From positions 1 to 30,928 of the forward strand of contig DHZF01000108.1 in the NCBI GenBank assembly GCA_002414505.1: a stretch of 30,928 nt of DNA. Direction: 5' to 3'. The stretch is from Hyphomonas sp. UBA5111. GTDB taxonomy: Bacteria > Pseudomonadota > Alphaproteobacteria > Caulobacterales > Hyphomonadaceae. Position numbers and translations under genes: made by a program. Positions 1-6,509 of the stretch are shown here, piece after piece (positions within the stretch are counted from its first letter, which is position 1; the number at the start of each line of letters is the position of its first letter). The notes under the pieces are model-generated. The model did not search any database and was not told the origin of the DNA. It saw nothing but the letters and a program-made list of their open reading frames with translations.

Positions 1-34
1 GAAGCAGGGGTAATGGATAATTCGGCGCGCGCCG

Positions 35-355
35 TCAAGACGGGTTTGGCGGTGTAACGACGCAGAGGGCAATTTTCTGCAGTATTGGCTCCGGCGTTTC
101 GGGATCTTCAGCGAAAAACCAGACCTCCCCAAACGGGTCATTTGCGGAAAATGCATGCTCTTCCAACTGGAATGAAAACCAGTGGCCGAGTTCCGAGGGC
201 GTCAGGGAAACGATGTTCAGACCCTCGAGGGTGGAAAGGCGCAAAATGCAGTCGTCGAGGCTCATGGTTGCCGGCGCATCGAAGAAATGCCGGCCAGCAT
301 CATGGGATATGGATTTCAGCAGCTTGGGAGGCTCAATGTCAGAGCCCTCCCCCAT
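35..355 (-). CDS. Small protein translationally coupled to cpdR, function unknown
   Basis: This encodes a 106-residue acidic protein with no signal peptide or membrane segment, and I recognise no family in it. Its ATG shares one base with the cpdR stop codon (TGATG on the minus strand at 357-353), so the two are very likely translated from one message and the start is well fixed. Coupling to cpdR suggests a role near the CpdR/ClpXP pathway, but nothing in the protein itself shows that. Bases 1-34 beyond its stop show nothing I can assign. Confidence 0.7.
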   Translation of the reverse strand: MGEGSDIEPPKLLKSISHDAGRHFFDAPATMSLDDCILRLSTLEGLNIVSLTPSELGHWFSFQLEEHAFSANDPFGEVWFFAEDPETPEPILQKIALCVVTPPNPS

Positions 356-714
356 CAGGCCGCCATCACCTTGTCGACTTCGTCGACGATCTCGCGAAGA
401 TGGAACGGCTTTGACAGCACCTTGGCGCCAGCAGGGGTCGGCGCCCCGGAGGACAGTGCCACAGCCGCAAATCCCGTGATGAAGACGATCTTCATGGCCG
501 GGTCCAGTTCGGCGCCGCGGCGCGCGAGTTCGATGCCATCCAGGCCCGGCATGACGATATCGGTCAGCAGCAGGTCGAAGACTTCCCGTTCGAGCGCAGA
601 CAGGGCACTTTCACCGTCGGCATAGTCCTGGATTTCGTGCCCGGCGCGGCGCAGGGCAGCGGCCAGGAACATGCGCATGGAGTCATCATCTTCGGCCAGC
701 AATATCTTGGTCAC
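355..714 (-). CDS. cpdR: CpdR-type single-domain response regulator
   Basis: A 119-residue stand-alone receiver domain with no output domain. The acidic pocket is E8-D9-D10, the phosphoacceptor is D52 in the LLLTDIVMPG segment, the switch threonine is T80 in FITGFAA, and K102 is in the LSKP motif. The FITGFAAVAL and KVLSKP stretches closely match Caulobacter CpdR as I remember it. In Caulobacter, unphosphorylated CpdR goes to the pole and primes ClpXP to degrade cell-cycle substrates, and CckA-ChpT phosphorylation switches it off. The protein ends in Ala-Ala, as Caulobacter CpdR does, where this end is linked to its own turnover. An N-formylglutamate amidohydrolase gene lies divergently next to it, an arrangement I recall from related alphaproteobacteria. 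Confidence 0.9.
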   Translation of the reverse strand: MTKILLAEDDDSMRMFLAAALRRAGHEIQDYADGESALSALEREVFDLLLTDIVMPGLDGIELARRGAELDPAMKIVFITGFAAVALSSGAPTPAGAKVLSKPFHLREIVDEVDKVMAA

Positions 715-874
715 GCGGAAAGCCCTCTTCTCGGTAGAACCCTAAGCATAAAGACCTAGTTCGGTAAATCAGGCGTGAATACGCACCCCGGCAAAGCCGT
801 AAATTTGCGCCCCAACTGCCCGTTGATCGGCGAAAAGGCTTGACCTTCAGGCAAACAGAGAAACGATGTAGTGG

Positions 875-1804
875 ATGACAGACGCCCCCCAATTTCTTGA
901 CAGGCCTGAACATTTTGAGCGGTCGCCCATTCTGGCGGAGGGCGCGTCGGCGACGGTTGGGTATGAAATCCCCTATCTGCTGCAAATACCTGAAAAAATG
1001 TCTGCGCCGGTCGTTTTTGCCTCGCCGCATTCCGGCAGCCTCTATCCGGGTGACATGCGCGAGGCCCTCTGTGTGCCCCTGGAGACCGTCCGCCGGACGG
1101 AAGATGCGTTTGTAGATGAGCTGTTTCGCGCAGTCCCTCACAAGGGCGGCATCCTTGTTGCGGCGAAATACGCCCGCACGGTCGCAGACCTCAACCGGGA
1201 CCCAAGGGAACTGGACCCGGACATGTTCAGCGACGGCGTCCCTCGCCCATGCGGCATGCCCACCGCCCGGGTCGACGCCGGGCTGGGCTGCCTGCCCCGC
1301 GTCGCGGCCCGGGGAGAAACCATCTATGGCCGCCGCCTCACCCGCGCCGAAGGCGAAGCGCGCCTGTCCGGCATTCACGACCTCTACCATCAATGTCTGG
1401 CGACAGAGCTCGGCAGCCTGAAGGAACGCCATGGCCGCGCTTTCCTGATCGACTGTCACTCCATGCCCAGCGTCCAGCCCGGCCGGCGAAACCTGGCAGA
1501 CATCGTGCTGGGAGACCGGTTCGGCTCCAGCTGTGATCCACGCCTGACCGGACGGATCGAGCGGGCGTTTCGGGCGCACGGGTTCAGCGTGGCGCGCAAT
1601 GCCCCCTATGCCGGCGGCTATACGACACGCCGCTATGGTCGGCCCAAACGCGACTTCCACGCTGTCCAGATCGAGATCAATCGCGGCCTCTATATGGACG
1701 AGCATGCCGTGGCGACGAATTCGGGCTTTGAGCAGTTGCAGCAGACCTTGGCCAGTATTGTCGACGAGATCCTCTCAGTGGCAGGTCAGATCGGCCAACG
1801 TTGA
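875..1804 (+). CDS. N-formylglutamate amidohydrolase family protein
   Basis: A 309-residue cytoplasmic hydrolase of the N-formylglutamate amidohydrolase family, which uses zinc to cleave N-formylglutamate (or related N-acyl amino acids) to formate and glutamate, the last step of one histidine degradation route. Family motifs appear in order: SPHSG (50-54), NRDPRELD (107-114), DCHSMPS (193-199) and EINRGLYMDE (267-276). Length is close to the usual 260-300. No hut genes are nearby, so a histidine-catabolic role is not supported by context and the substrate is open. The ATG at 875 has no strong ribosome binding site. It is transcribed divergently from cpdR across a 160-bp gap. Confidence 0.85.
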   Translation: MTDAPQFLDRPEHFERSPILAEGASATVGYEIPYLLQIPEKMSAPVVFASPHSGSLYPGDMREALCVPLETVRRTEDAFVDELFRAVPHKGGILVAAKYARTVADLNRDPRELDPDMFSDGVPRPCGMPTARVDAGLGCLPRVAARGETIYGRRLTRAEGEARLSGIHDLYHQCLATELGSLKERHGRAFLIDCHSMPSVQPGRRNLADIVLGDRFGSSCDPRLTGRIERAFRAHGFSVARNAPYAGGYTTRRYGRPKRDFHAVQIEINRGLYMDEHAVATNSGFEQLQQTLASIVDEILSVAGQIGQR

Positions 1805-1842
1805 CCTGACTGACCCCGCACCTGCCCCAATGCCTTGTTTTC

Positions 1843-1873
1843 AAAAAAAAGGCCGCGCTACGAGAGCGCGGCC
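1843..1873 (-). terminator. Minus-strand intrinsic terminator-like hairpin
   Basis: A perfect 9-bp GC-rich stem (GGCCGCGCT at 1851-1859, AGCGCGGCC at 1865-1873) with a 5-base loop is flanked on its left by eight A residues (1843-1850). Read on the minus strand this is stem then T8, the form of an intrinsic terminator. On the plus strand no T-run follows, so it is a poor terminator for the hydrolase gene upstream. Confidence 0.6.
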
Positions 1874-2027
1874 AAGGTCAAAGGGAGGAAACGCCAGAGG
1901 CGTCTGCACCGGAGTGCATGACCAGATTTATGTTGCGGCGCACAAAACGCAACAGTTGAATCCGCAAAAGTCTGCATTTTCGAAATCCAGCCCAAATTTT
2001 AGGCAAATCTGCTTATCGGCACGCCAT

Positions 2028-2084
2028 TTGCGTAGGACCAGTCCGAACATCCCGTTTTGGGACTGATACCGGTCCCATACGCAA
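2028..2084 (+). promoter_or_regulatory. Long imperfect inverted repeat before the XRE gene
   Basis: Three nested complementary pairs line up: TTGCGTA (2028-2034) with TACGCAA (2078-2084), GGACC (2035-2039) with GGTCC (2071-2075), and AGTCC (2040-2044) with GGACT (2060-2064). A 2-base and a 6-base bulge lie on the right arm and the loop is 15 bases. The right end overlaps the first bases of the AAGGAG ribosome binding site (2083-2088) of the XRE gene. It could be an autoregulatory operator or an mRNA hairpin limiting ribosome access. Confidence 0.45.
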
Positions 2085-2094
2085 GGAGCTGAAC

Positions 2095-2490
2095 ATGGCT
2101 GATGAAACAGACCTGCACGTGGGCAAACGCCTTCGCCGCCGCCGCCGACTGCTTGGCATGACCCAGCAGGACCTTGCGAGCCAGGTGGGTGTGCGTTTCC
2201 AACAGATCCAGAAATACGAGTGCGGCGCGAACCGCATTACGGCATCCCGCCTCTACGAATTGGCCAAGGCCATGAACGTATCGGTGCAGTATTTCTTTGA
2301 TGGCATTCCCGCTGCTGACGCTCCGGACGCCGCCAATGATGCCGAACGCATGGAAGGCGACATTCTCTCACAGAAAGAGACGCTGGAACTGGTCCGCGCC
2401 TATTACCGCCTCGGCGAACGCCCGCGCAAACGCCTGCTGGAACTGGCCAAGGCGCTGGAAGGCGACACGAGCAGTACAGGCGTCGCTTGA
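2095..2490 (+). CDS. XRE-family helix-turn-helix transcriptional regulator
   Basis: A 131-residue regulator with an N-terminal Cro/C1-type helix-turn-helix (about residues 8-67), including the typical MTQQDLASQVGV, QIQKYECG and YELAKAMNVSV stretches. A charged tail (about 85-125) contains ETLELVRAYYRLGERPRKRLLELAKAL, as in a group of chromosomal alphaproteobacterial XRE proteins. There is no sensor or peptidase domain. AAGGAG is well spaced before the ATG. hisN follows 33 bases after the stop and is likely co-transcribed. The inverted repeat upstream is a natural candidate for its own operator. The target genes are unknown. Confidence 0.85.
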   Translation: MADETDLHVGKRLRRRRRLLGMTQQDLASQVGVRFQQIQKYECGANRITASRLYELAKAMNVSVQYFFDGIPAADAPDAANDAERMEGDILSQKETLELVRAYYRLGERPRKRLLELAKALEGDTSSTGVA

Positions 2491-2499
2491 CGACCTCTG

Positions 2500-2523
2500 C
2501 CGGGCGGGGCAAGCCCTGCCCGG
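2500..2523 (+). promoter_or_regulatory. Hairpin abutting the hisN start codon
   Basis: An 11-base arm (2500-2510) pairs with 2513-2523 with one G-T mismatch, giving in RNA a nearly perfect GC-rich stem with a tight loop that ends one base before the hisN ATG at 2524. There is no T-run, so it is not a simple terminator, and no Shine-Dalgarno lies outside it. It may dampen or couple translation of hisN. Confidence 0.5.
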
Positions 2524-3339
2524 ATGACAAATTCCTTCTCCCTTGAAGATGAGCTGGCCTTCGCAGGCCGTCTCGCAGATGCGGCCTGGACAGCCATCCG
2601 GCCGCATTTTCGTGCGCTGGATGCGGTCGACAACAAGATCACCACTGCCCAAGCCATGTTTGACCCGGTCACGGCCGCCGATACGGGCGCCGAAACCGCT
2701 ATGCGCGCCCTGATCGAGGCGGAGCGGCCTGATCATGGCATCATCGGCGAGGAATTTCCCGCTAAACCCTCGAAGAACGGGTTCACCTGGCTGCTCGACC
2801 CGATTGATGGCACGCGCGCCTTCGTGGGCGGGTTGCCGAGTTGGACGACGCTGATCGCCTTGTGTGACGAAGCCGGCACGCCCCTCATCGGCATCATTGA
2901 CCAGCCGGTTCTGGACGAGCGTTATCTCGGCTGGCCGGGCGGCGCAGCTCTTCAGCATGCGGGCGAGCAAAGCCCGATCCGGGTGTCTGATTGCCGCGAC
3001 TTGCGCGAAGCGGTCATCTCCACGACGGATCCATTCATCCTGAACCCGGCCGAACAGGGCGCCTGGACGCATTTGCGTGCCACCGCCCGGATCAGCCGCT
3101 ATGGCCTTGATGCCTATGCCTATGCCCGGCTCGCCGCTGGCACGATCGATCTTGTGGCGGAAAGCAGCCTGAAGGCATGGGATGTGGCAGCGCTGATCCC
3201 CGTGGTACGCGGCGCAGGCGGCCTCGCGACAGACTGGCGCGGCAATCCGCCGAAGCTCGGGGGCCAGATCGTCTGCTGCGCCAGCGCGGAAATCCTCGAA
3301 CAGGCCCTGCTGGCGCTTCGGCGATCCGCCGACACTTGA
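2524..3339 (+). CDS. hisN: Histidinol-phosphatase, inositol monophosphatase family
   Basis: A 271-residue metal-dependent phosphatase of the inositol monophosphatase superfamily. The metal-binding residues appear as GEEF (75-78), DPIDGT (92-97) and WD (219-220), followed by GAGG. DPIDGTRAFVGGLPSW resembles the HisN subgroup that dephosphorylates histidinol phosphate in histidine biosynthesis in alphaproteobacteria and actinobacteria. Inositol monophosphatase or another sugar-phosphate phosphatase cannot be ruled out from sequence alone. No other his genes are nearby. The ATG is directly preceded by a strong hairpin and lacks a visible ribosome binding site. The gene converges on the TraB/GumN gene, with only 4 bases between the stops. 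Confidence 0.8.
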   Translation: MTNSFSLEDELAFAGRLADAAWTAIRPHFRALDAVDNKITTAQAMFDPVTAADTGAETAMRALIEAERPDHGIIGEEFPAKPSKNGFTWLLDPIDGTRAFVGGLPSWTTLIALCDEAGTPLIGIIDQPVLDERYLGWPGGAALQHAGEQSPIRVSDCRDLREAVISTTDPFILNPAEQGAWTHLRATARISRYGLDAYAYARLAAGTIDLVAESSLKAWDVAALIPVVRGAGGLATDWRGNPPKLGGQIVCCASAEILEQALLALRRSADT

Positions 3340-3343
3340 GCGC

Positions 3344-4345
3344 CTAGGGGCCCTCGACCTCATATCCTTTGGCTTCCAGCATCTCGATGACGCTGTCTTC
3401 ACCCGCCAGATGGCCGGCGCCCACCGCGATCAACCGCGTGCCGGGCTCATCCAGCATGGCTTCGATCTTTCCGACCCAAACCTCGTTGCGCGATTTCAAC
3501 AACGCCTCATAAACCTCGTCTGAGCCCATCATGTCCGGATTGGACATGAGCAGGCCGATGCCATGCACATCGCCATCGACCCATTCGGAGACCAGCGTGT
3601 CGAGCACGTCGCCGCCTTCCTCGATCGACTCCGCAGAGCTGACCAGAAAATCCACCTGAACGTCGGTCGGCATGTTAGCGAGCCGGCCAAGCTGCTCATC
3701 AATCGTCTCCAGATAGGCAAATGACTTGCCCGCCGCGCGCGCCTCAGCGCCCAGCACGGTCTCAACGCCGGAATTCGGGTCGAAGCCCTCTTTCTTGATC
3801 TGCAGCACGGACAGATTGACCGCCGCCCACCAGGGCCGGAACGGCTCTATCGCGCCGAGCGGCAGGCCGACATGGTCCAGCGCTTTCTGCAATTCCGCGC
3901 GCTCCAGTTCACTGAGCAGGCTCGACAATTGCTGGCCGCCTTCGAGCATCCCCTCCGACGAAATGAATTTCATCATTTCGGACGCGGCCGCCTGGCTCGT
4001 CACATCCGCCTCGAAGACAATCGTGTCGGCCTCGGCGAAGGCGGAATCCATCTCGTCACTGCGCCAGTCCATATCCGGACGGAGCAAATGCACCGTGCCG
4101 AAAATATAGAGCGTCGTGTCTTCGTCACTGAGCGTCCAGAGCGCCGGCTCCCCTGCCCCGCGCGACGCCTCGGCTTCGGCCAGGGCGTCTTCATAGGCGG
4201 CTTTCTGGGCTTCCAGCTGCGCGGCCCGGTCGGCGCTTTCGTCCCGCGAAATTGGCTTATCGGCCCCTTCATCAGGCCCACAGGCCGCAACGCCGAGCAA
4301 CAGCGCCATCGCTGCCCCTGTCATGACAGTGGAAAACTTCCGCAT
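3344..4345 (-). CDS. TraB/GumN family lipoprotein
   Basis: A 333-residue exported protein with a lipoprotein signal peptide (hydrophobic segment about 9-21, lipobox VAAC with C22) and a charged Ala/Glu-rich linker (about 30-65). The TraB/GumN domain follows, with the GTVH motif (83-86), an FEAD segment near 117 and the C-terminal GAGH motif (309-312). The family is thought to be a metal-dependent peptidase-like fold (Tiki-related), and its bacterial role is poorly defined. AGGAG sits 7 bases before the ATG, which fixes the start. The protein probably acts in the periplasm, anchored to a membrane. Confidence 0.88.
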   Translation of the reverse strand: MRKFSTVMTGAAMALLLGVAACGPDEGADKPISRDESADRAAQLEAQKAAYEDALAEAEASRGAGEPALWTLSDEDTTLYIFGTVHLLRPDMDWRSDEMDSAFAEADTIVFEADVTSQAAASEMMKFISSEGMLEGGQQLSSLLSELERAELQKALDHVGLPLGAIEPFRPWWAAVNLSVLQIKKEGFDPNSGVETVLGAEARAAGKSFAYLETIDEQLGRLANMPTDVQVDFLVSSAESIEEGGDVLDTLVSEWVDGDVHGIGLLMSNPDMMGSDEVYEALLKSRNEVWVGKIEAMLDEPGTRLIAVGAGHLAGEDSVIEMLEAKGYEVEGP

Positions 4346-4476
4346 CTCTGACTCCTGAAATTATGTCTGTTCCAGACCTATCCCAATCGGACCCACGTGC
4401 AAGCGCCGAGCGCCGCGCAAACCGCATTCCGGCGTTGCACTCGGCCGCAGCTTGCCGTATTCACCGGCTTCGGTTT

Positions 4477-4553
4477 GCACCCATAGCTCAGCTGGATAGA
4501 GCGCTGCCCTCCGAAGGCAGAGGTCAGAGGTTCGAATCCTCTTGGGTGCGCCA
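4477..4553 (+). tRNA. tRNA-Arg (anticodon CCG)
   Basis: A complete cloverleaf with CCA encoded. The acceptor stem is GCACCCA/TGGGTGC, the D-arm is GCTCAGCTGGATAGAGC, the anticodon stem is CTGCC/GGCAG around loop CTCCGAA (anticodon CCG, reading CGG), and the T-arm is AGAGG-TTCGAAT-CCTCT. Its 3' 50 bases are the integration site of the adjacent mobile element and are duplicated at 10933-10982. The copy here is intact because insertion restored the 3' end. Confidence 0.97.
4504..4553 (+). repeat. attL core (50-bp direct repeat, 3' end of tRNA-Arg)
   Basis: Bases 4504-4553 are identical to 10933-10982, running from the anticodon stem of the tRNA through the CCA end. Flanks diverge immediately (G versus C to the left, ATA versus TAT to the right). 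Crossover presumably takes place in the anticodon-loop region, as for other tRNA-specific integrases. Confidence 0.93.
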
Positions 4554-4602
4554 ATACTTTCAAAGCCTTAGCGACCTCTGAAAATTTCACTTCAATATGC
4601 AA

Positions 4603-4623
4603 GTAACCACATAGTAACCACGC
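4603..4623 (+). repeat. Left integrase arm-type sites
   Basis: Two copies of GTAACCAC (4603-4610 and 4614-4621) lie 11 bp apart, about one helical turn, 50 bp inside the left core repeat. The 20-mer TAACCACATAGTAACCACGC (4604-4623) recurs exactly and in the same orientation at 10802-10821. Location near both cores, and paired spacing, fit binding sites for the integrase N-terminal domain. Confidence 0.75.
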
Positions 4624-4728
4624 TCGCCCGTTCTCAATGGAAACGGGCCGGATTTTGGTTGACCAAGGCAGGGCCGTCCTTCAACCTCAGATTAACGTGA
4701 TTTCGTCTGATACTGAGGCTTGTTGGCA

Positions 4729-5004
4729 ATGACAGCACGCGCAATCTTGTTGGCCACCACCCTAGTAGCCGGATGCACCCCGTCCTCGATACCTGATAAC
4801 TGTATCGGCGGATGCCTCGACGCTTGCGAGCAAATGTCATCCAGCAAAATCCAAGCTTGCGTTGGTCAGTACAGTTCTGGTTATGAAATGGGCTTTCAGG
4901 ATGGACTAAAAAACATGCTTACGGATGGTGTAAACACTGAACCTTTCGTAGCGGGCTATTGGGACGGGCATGCCGATGGCCTGGCAAGTCGACCGACACA
5001 GTAA
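4729..5004 (+). CDS. Small lipoprotein, function unknown (element cargo)
   Basis: A 91-residue exported protein with a short lipoprotein signal peptide ending in VAGC (C16 from the ATG at 4729). A TTG three codons earlier (4720) is an alternative start. Four cysteines follow in the first half of the mature part. The C-terminal half contains two similar segments, GYEMGFQDGL and GYWDGHADGL, a repeated GYxxGxxDG pattern. I recognise no family. It is the first gene inside the left end of the element and is followed 21 bases later by a second exported protein, so the two may form a unit. The small size and AT-rich codons fit transferred cargo. Confidence 0.65.
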   Translation: MTARAILLATTLVAGCTPSSIPDNCIGGCLDACEQMSSSKIQACVGQYSSGYEMGFQDGLKNMLTDGVNTEPFVAGYWDGHADGLASRPTQ

Positions 5005-5025
5005 TTATATACAGACCCGCAAACC

Positions 5026-5475
5026 ATGCCCAATAATGTCTCCAAGTTTATTGCAATTGCCATCCTTGCTGCTGTCCACCTCCCAACTGGAGCATCCGCG
5101 TGGCAGCTGGCTGACGACACGGACTATGGCTGCGTAGTTGAAAGCGCCCATTGGTCACAGTTTGACGGAGAGTCCGGCGTTTGGACGAATGCCCCAAAAT
5201 CATTGAAGGTACGCTTGGCCAATTGCTCAAACTCTAAGATGATACCATGCCAAGCGAACGACGGCTTTGGAAGAGTATTGACCATTTCCCCTCGGCTAGT
5301 TGGGGAAGAAGGAGTTACAACTTACTGGGGGCTTTTCGACTCCTATTCCAACGCACTAGGCGGAAGCATCCAGTTGATCGAGGACGTTTTGTACGGGGCG
5401 ACGATTGGCACTACATCGGATCGAAACACGGCTGTTTTTTTACTTTCAGCACGCTGTTTCAAGCTCGGCAACTAA
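5026..5475 (+). CDS. Secreted protein, function unknown (element cargo)
   Basis: A 149-residue protein with a classical signal peptide (hydrophobic stretch about 7-22, probable cleavage after GASA at 25). The mature part has four cysteines (in YGCVVES, LANCSN, IPCQAN and SARCFK), allowing two disulfides, and is rich in Ser, Thr, Gly and aromatic residues, as a small beta-rich periplasmic or extracellular domain would be. No family is recognised. It follows the small lipoprotein gene in the same direction with a 21-base gap. No strong ribosome binding site precedes the ATG, so the start is only moderately certain. Confidence 0.65.
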   Translation: MPNNVSKFIAIAILAAVHLPTGASAWQLADDTDYGCVVESAHWSQFDGESGVWTNAPKSLKVRLANCSNSKMIPCQANDGFGRVLTISPRLVGEEGVTTYWGLFDSYSNALGGSIQLIEDVLYGATIGTTSDRNTAVFLLSARCFKLGN

Positions 5476-5499
5476 ATCTATAGCCTAAATATGTGCCCC

Positions 5500-5709
5500 C
5501 TAATCGAGCGACTGATTCGCACTGACTAGACATTTTACAGCCTGAGCCCAAGCGGAGTACTTGCCGTGCTTCCAAGCATATCTGTTCCCCTTCGGTGCAC
5601 CAGGACTCGACCCCCCATGCATCCGGCAACGCCCGTTCTTCATTGGTCGGCTTTTGCAGCGACCACCCGCACGTGTCTTAGCTCCGCACGACGCTTTAAC
5701 GTCTGGCAT
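5500..5709 (-). CDS. HGGxxxG-motif small zinc-binding-like protein
   Basis: A 69-residue basic protein with CGAKTRAGGRCKSRPMKNGRC-type spacing of Cys residues (8, 18, 28), then MHGGSSPGAPKGN and WKHGKYS. This matches the common small HGGxxxG proteins of alphaproteobacterial prophages and genomic islands, whose function is not established; the Cys/His pattern suggests a small metal-binding fold. It is encoded opposite to its neighbours, and its stop is 25 bases from that of the secreted-protein gene, so the two converge. Confidence 0.72.
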   Translation of the reverse strand: MPDVKASCGAKTRAGGRCKSRPMKNGRCRMHGGSSPGAPKGNRYAWKHGKYSAWAQAVKCLVSANQSLD

Positions 5710-5818
5710 ATCTCAAACTCCGTTCCCACAACGCATGGGGTTGTTTCTCACATTTTTTGCCAGCCTCCCCTGTGCATCGACAGATATGCCGATACTGTTG
5801 TCGCAACGGGGACAAAGA

Positions 5819-6505
5819 ATGCCTAAACCGAACCACATTTTGCAGTTCATCACACTTATGTTGCTTTGCGTGAGCTCAGCAGTTTTACCAGCATATCCAG
5901 ACAAAACGATCCCACCAGACTCGGGCACTCGGTTTGATAAGAAGTTTGCGTGCTCCTACACCCCGAACGAGCTCTTCGTTATGTCCGCAGCTTTGTTCGA
6001 GCCAGAATACGTGACAGAGCTGTCTCCTAAAGCGGCTCAATTGGCAGACTCGTTGTCCGTTGAAGAAAGGACTCAGTTCTTCGTGGACGTGCTACAGATT
6101 GCCGCGAACCGAGGGCTGCCGGTCGCGCAACTTCAACTAGGTTTGGTCCATTTAAACGGAGCGCCAGGCTTGATACAGAATGAGTCTAAGGCGCTCATAT
6201 GGATAACACGAGCTGCTGATCAGGGGCTCGTAGACGCTCAAATCACCGCATCCGCACTATTTGCCTCGGGCGTTGGCGCAGCCCCCGACTACGACAAAGC
6301 TTATTTTTGGTCGCTAATATCCCTTTCCTCGTATGACCAACCGCTCTTGCCCGGTCTATCCGACCGTCCTTCCCAGATTCGACACAAGCAAAAACTGGAA
6401 CAGCTATTATCAACCGATCGCCGCATCGCAATGCAAGCGACTGCGGCGAATTGGGAGCCGACAAAGATTGGGGATGGATGCGCTGTCACGTCGATCGAAG
6501 AGTGA
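5819..6505 (+). CDS. Secreted Sel1-repeat protein (element cargo)
   Basis: A 228-residue protein starting at the ATG at 5819, after a GGGG-containing purine-rich stretch. The frame is open upstream to 5561, but this start gives a clean signal peptide (hydrophobic about 7-25) and avoids overlap with the opposite-strand gene. Residues about 105-185 hold two Sel1-type repeats, recognisable as LPVAQLQLGLVHLNG...ALIWITRAADQGLVDAQ and the following SALFASGVG...DYDKAYFWSLIS. Sel1 repeats are alpha-solenoid modules for protein-protein contacts, often in envelope proteins. It converges on the next gene with a 4-base gap. Its role in the element is unknown. Confidence 0.75.
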   Translation: MPKPNHILQFITLMLLCVSSAVLPAYPDKTIPPDSGTRFDKKFACSYTPNELFVMSAALFEPEYVTELSPKAAQLADSLSVEERTQFFVDVLQIAANRGLPVAQLQLGLVHLNGAPGLIQNESKALIWITRAADQGLVDAQITASALFASGVGAAPDYDKAYFWSLISLSSYDQPLLPGLSDRPSQIRHKQKLEQLLSTDRRIAMQATAANWEPTKIGDGCAVTSIEE

Positions 6506-6509
6506 GAAT

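Larger units (their letters stand above)
1805..2094. other. 290-bp intergenic region upstream of the XRE regulator
   Basis: No protein-coding gene is evident. It holds the minus-strand terminator-like hairpin near its left end and a long imperfect inverted repeat near its right end, listed separately. The middle (about 1920-2025) is relatively AT-rich and probably contains the XRE promoter, but I cannot place -35 and -10 boxes with confidence. Confidence 0.5.

Noticed and set aside
2368..3402. A 344-codon minus-strand frame opposite hisN
   Set aside because: hisN on the plus strand carries all catalytic motifs; the opposite frame matches nothing and spans three genes.
5561..5818. An N-terminal extension of the Sel1 protein
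   Set aside because: The extension lacks a ribosome binding site, would bury the signal peptide inside the protein, and overlaps the opposite-strand HGGxxxG gene.
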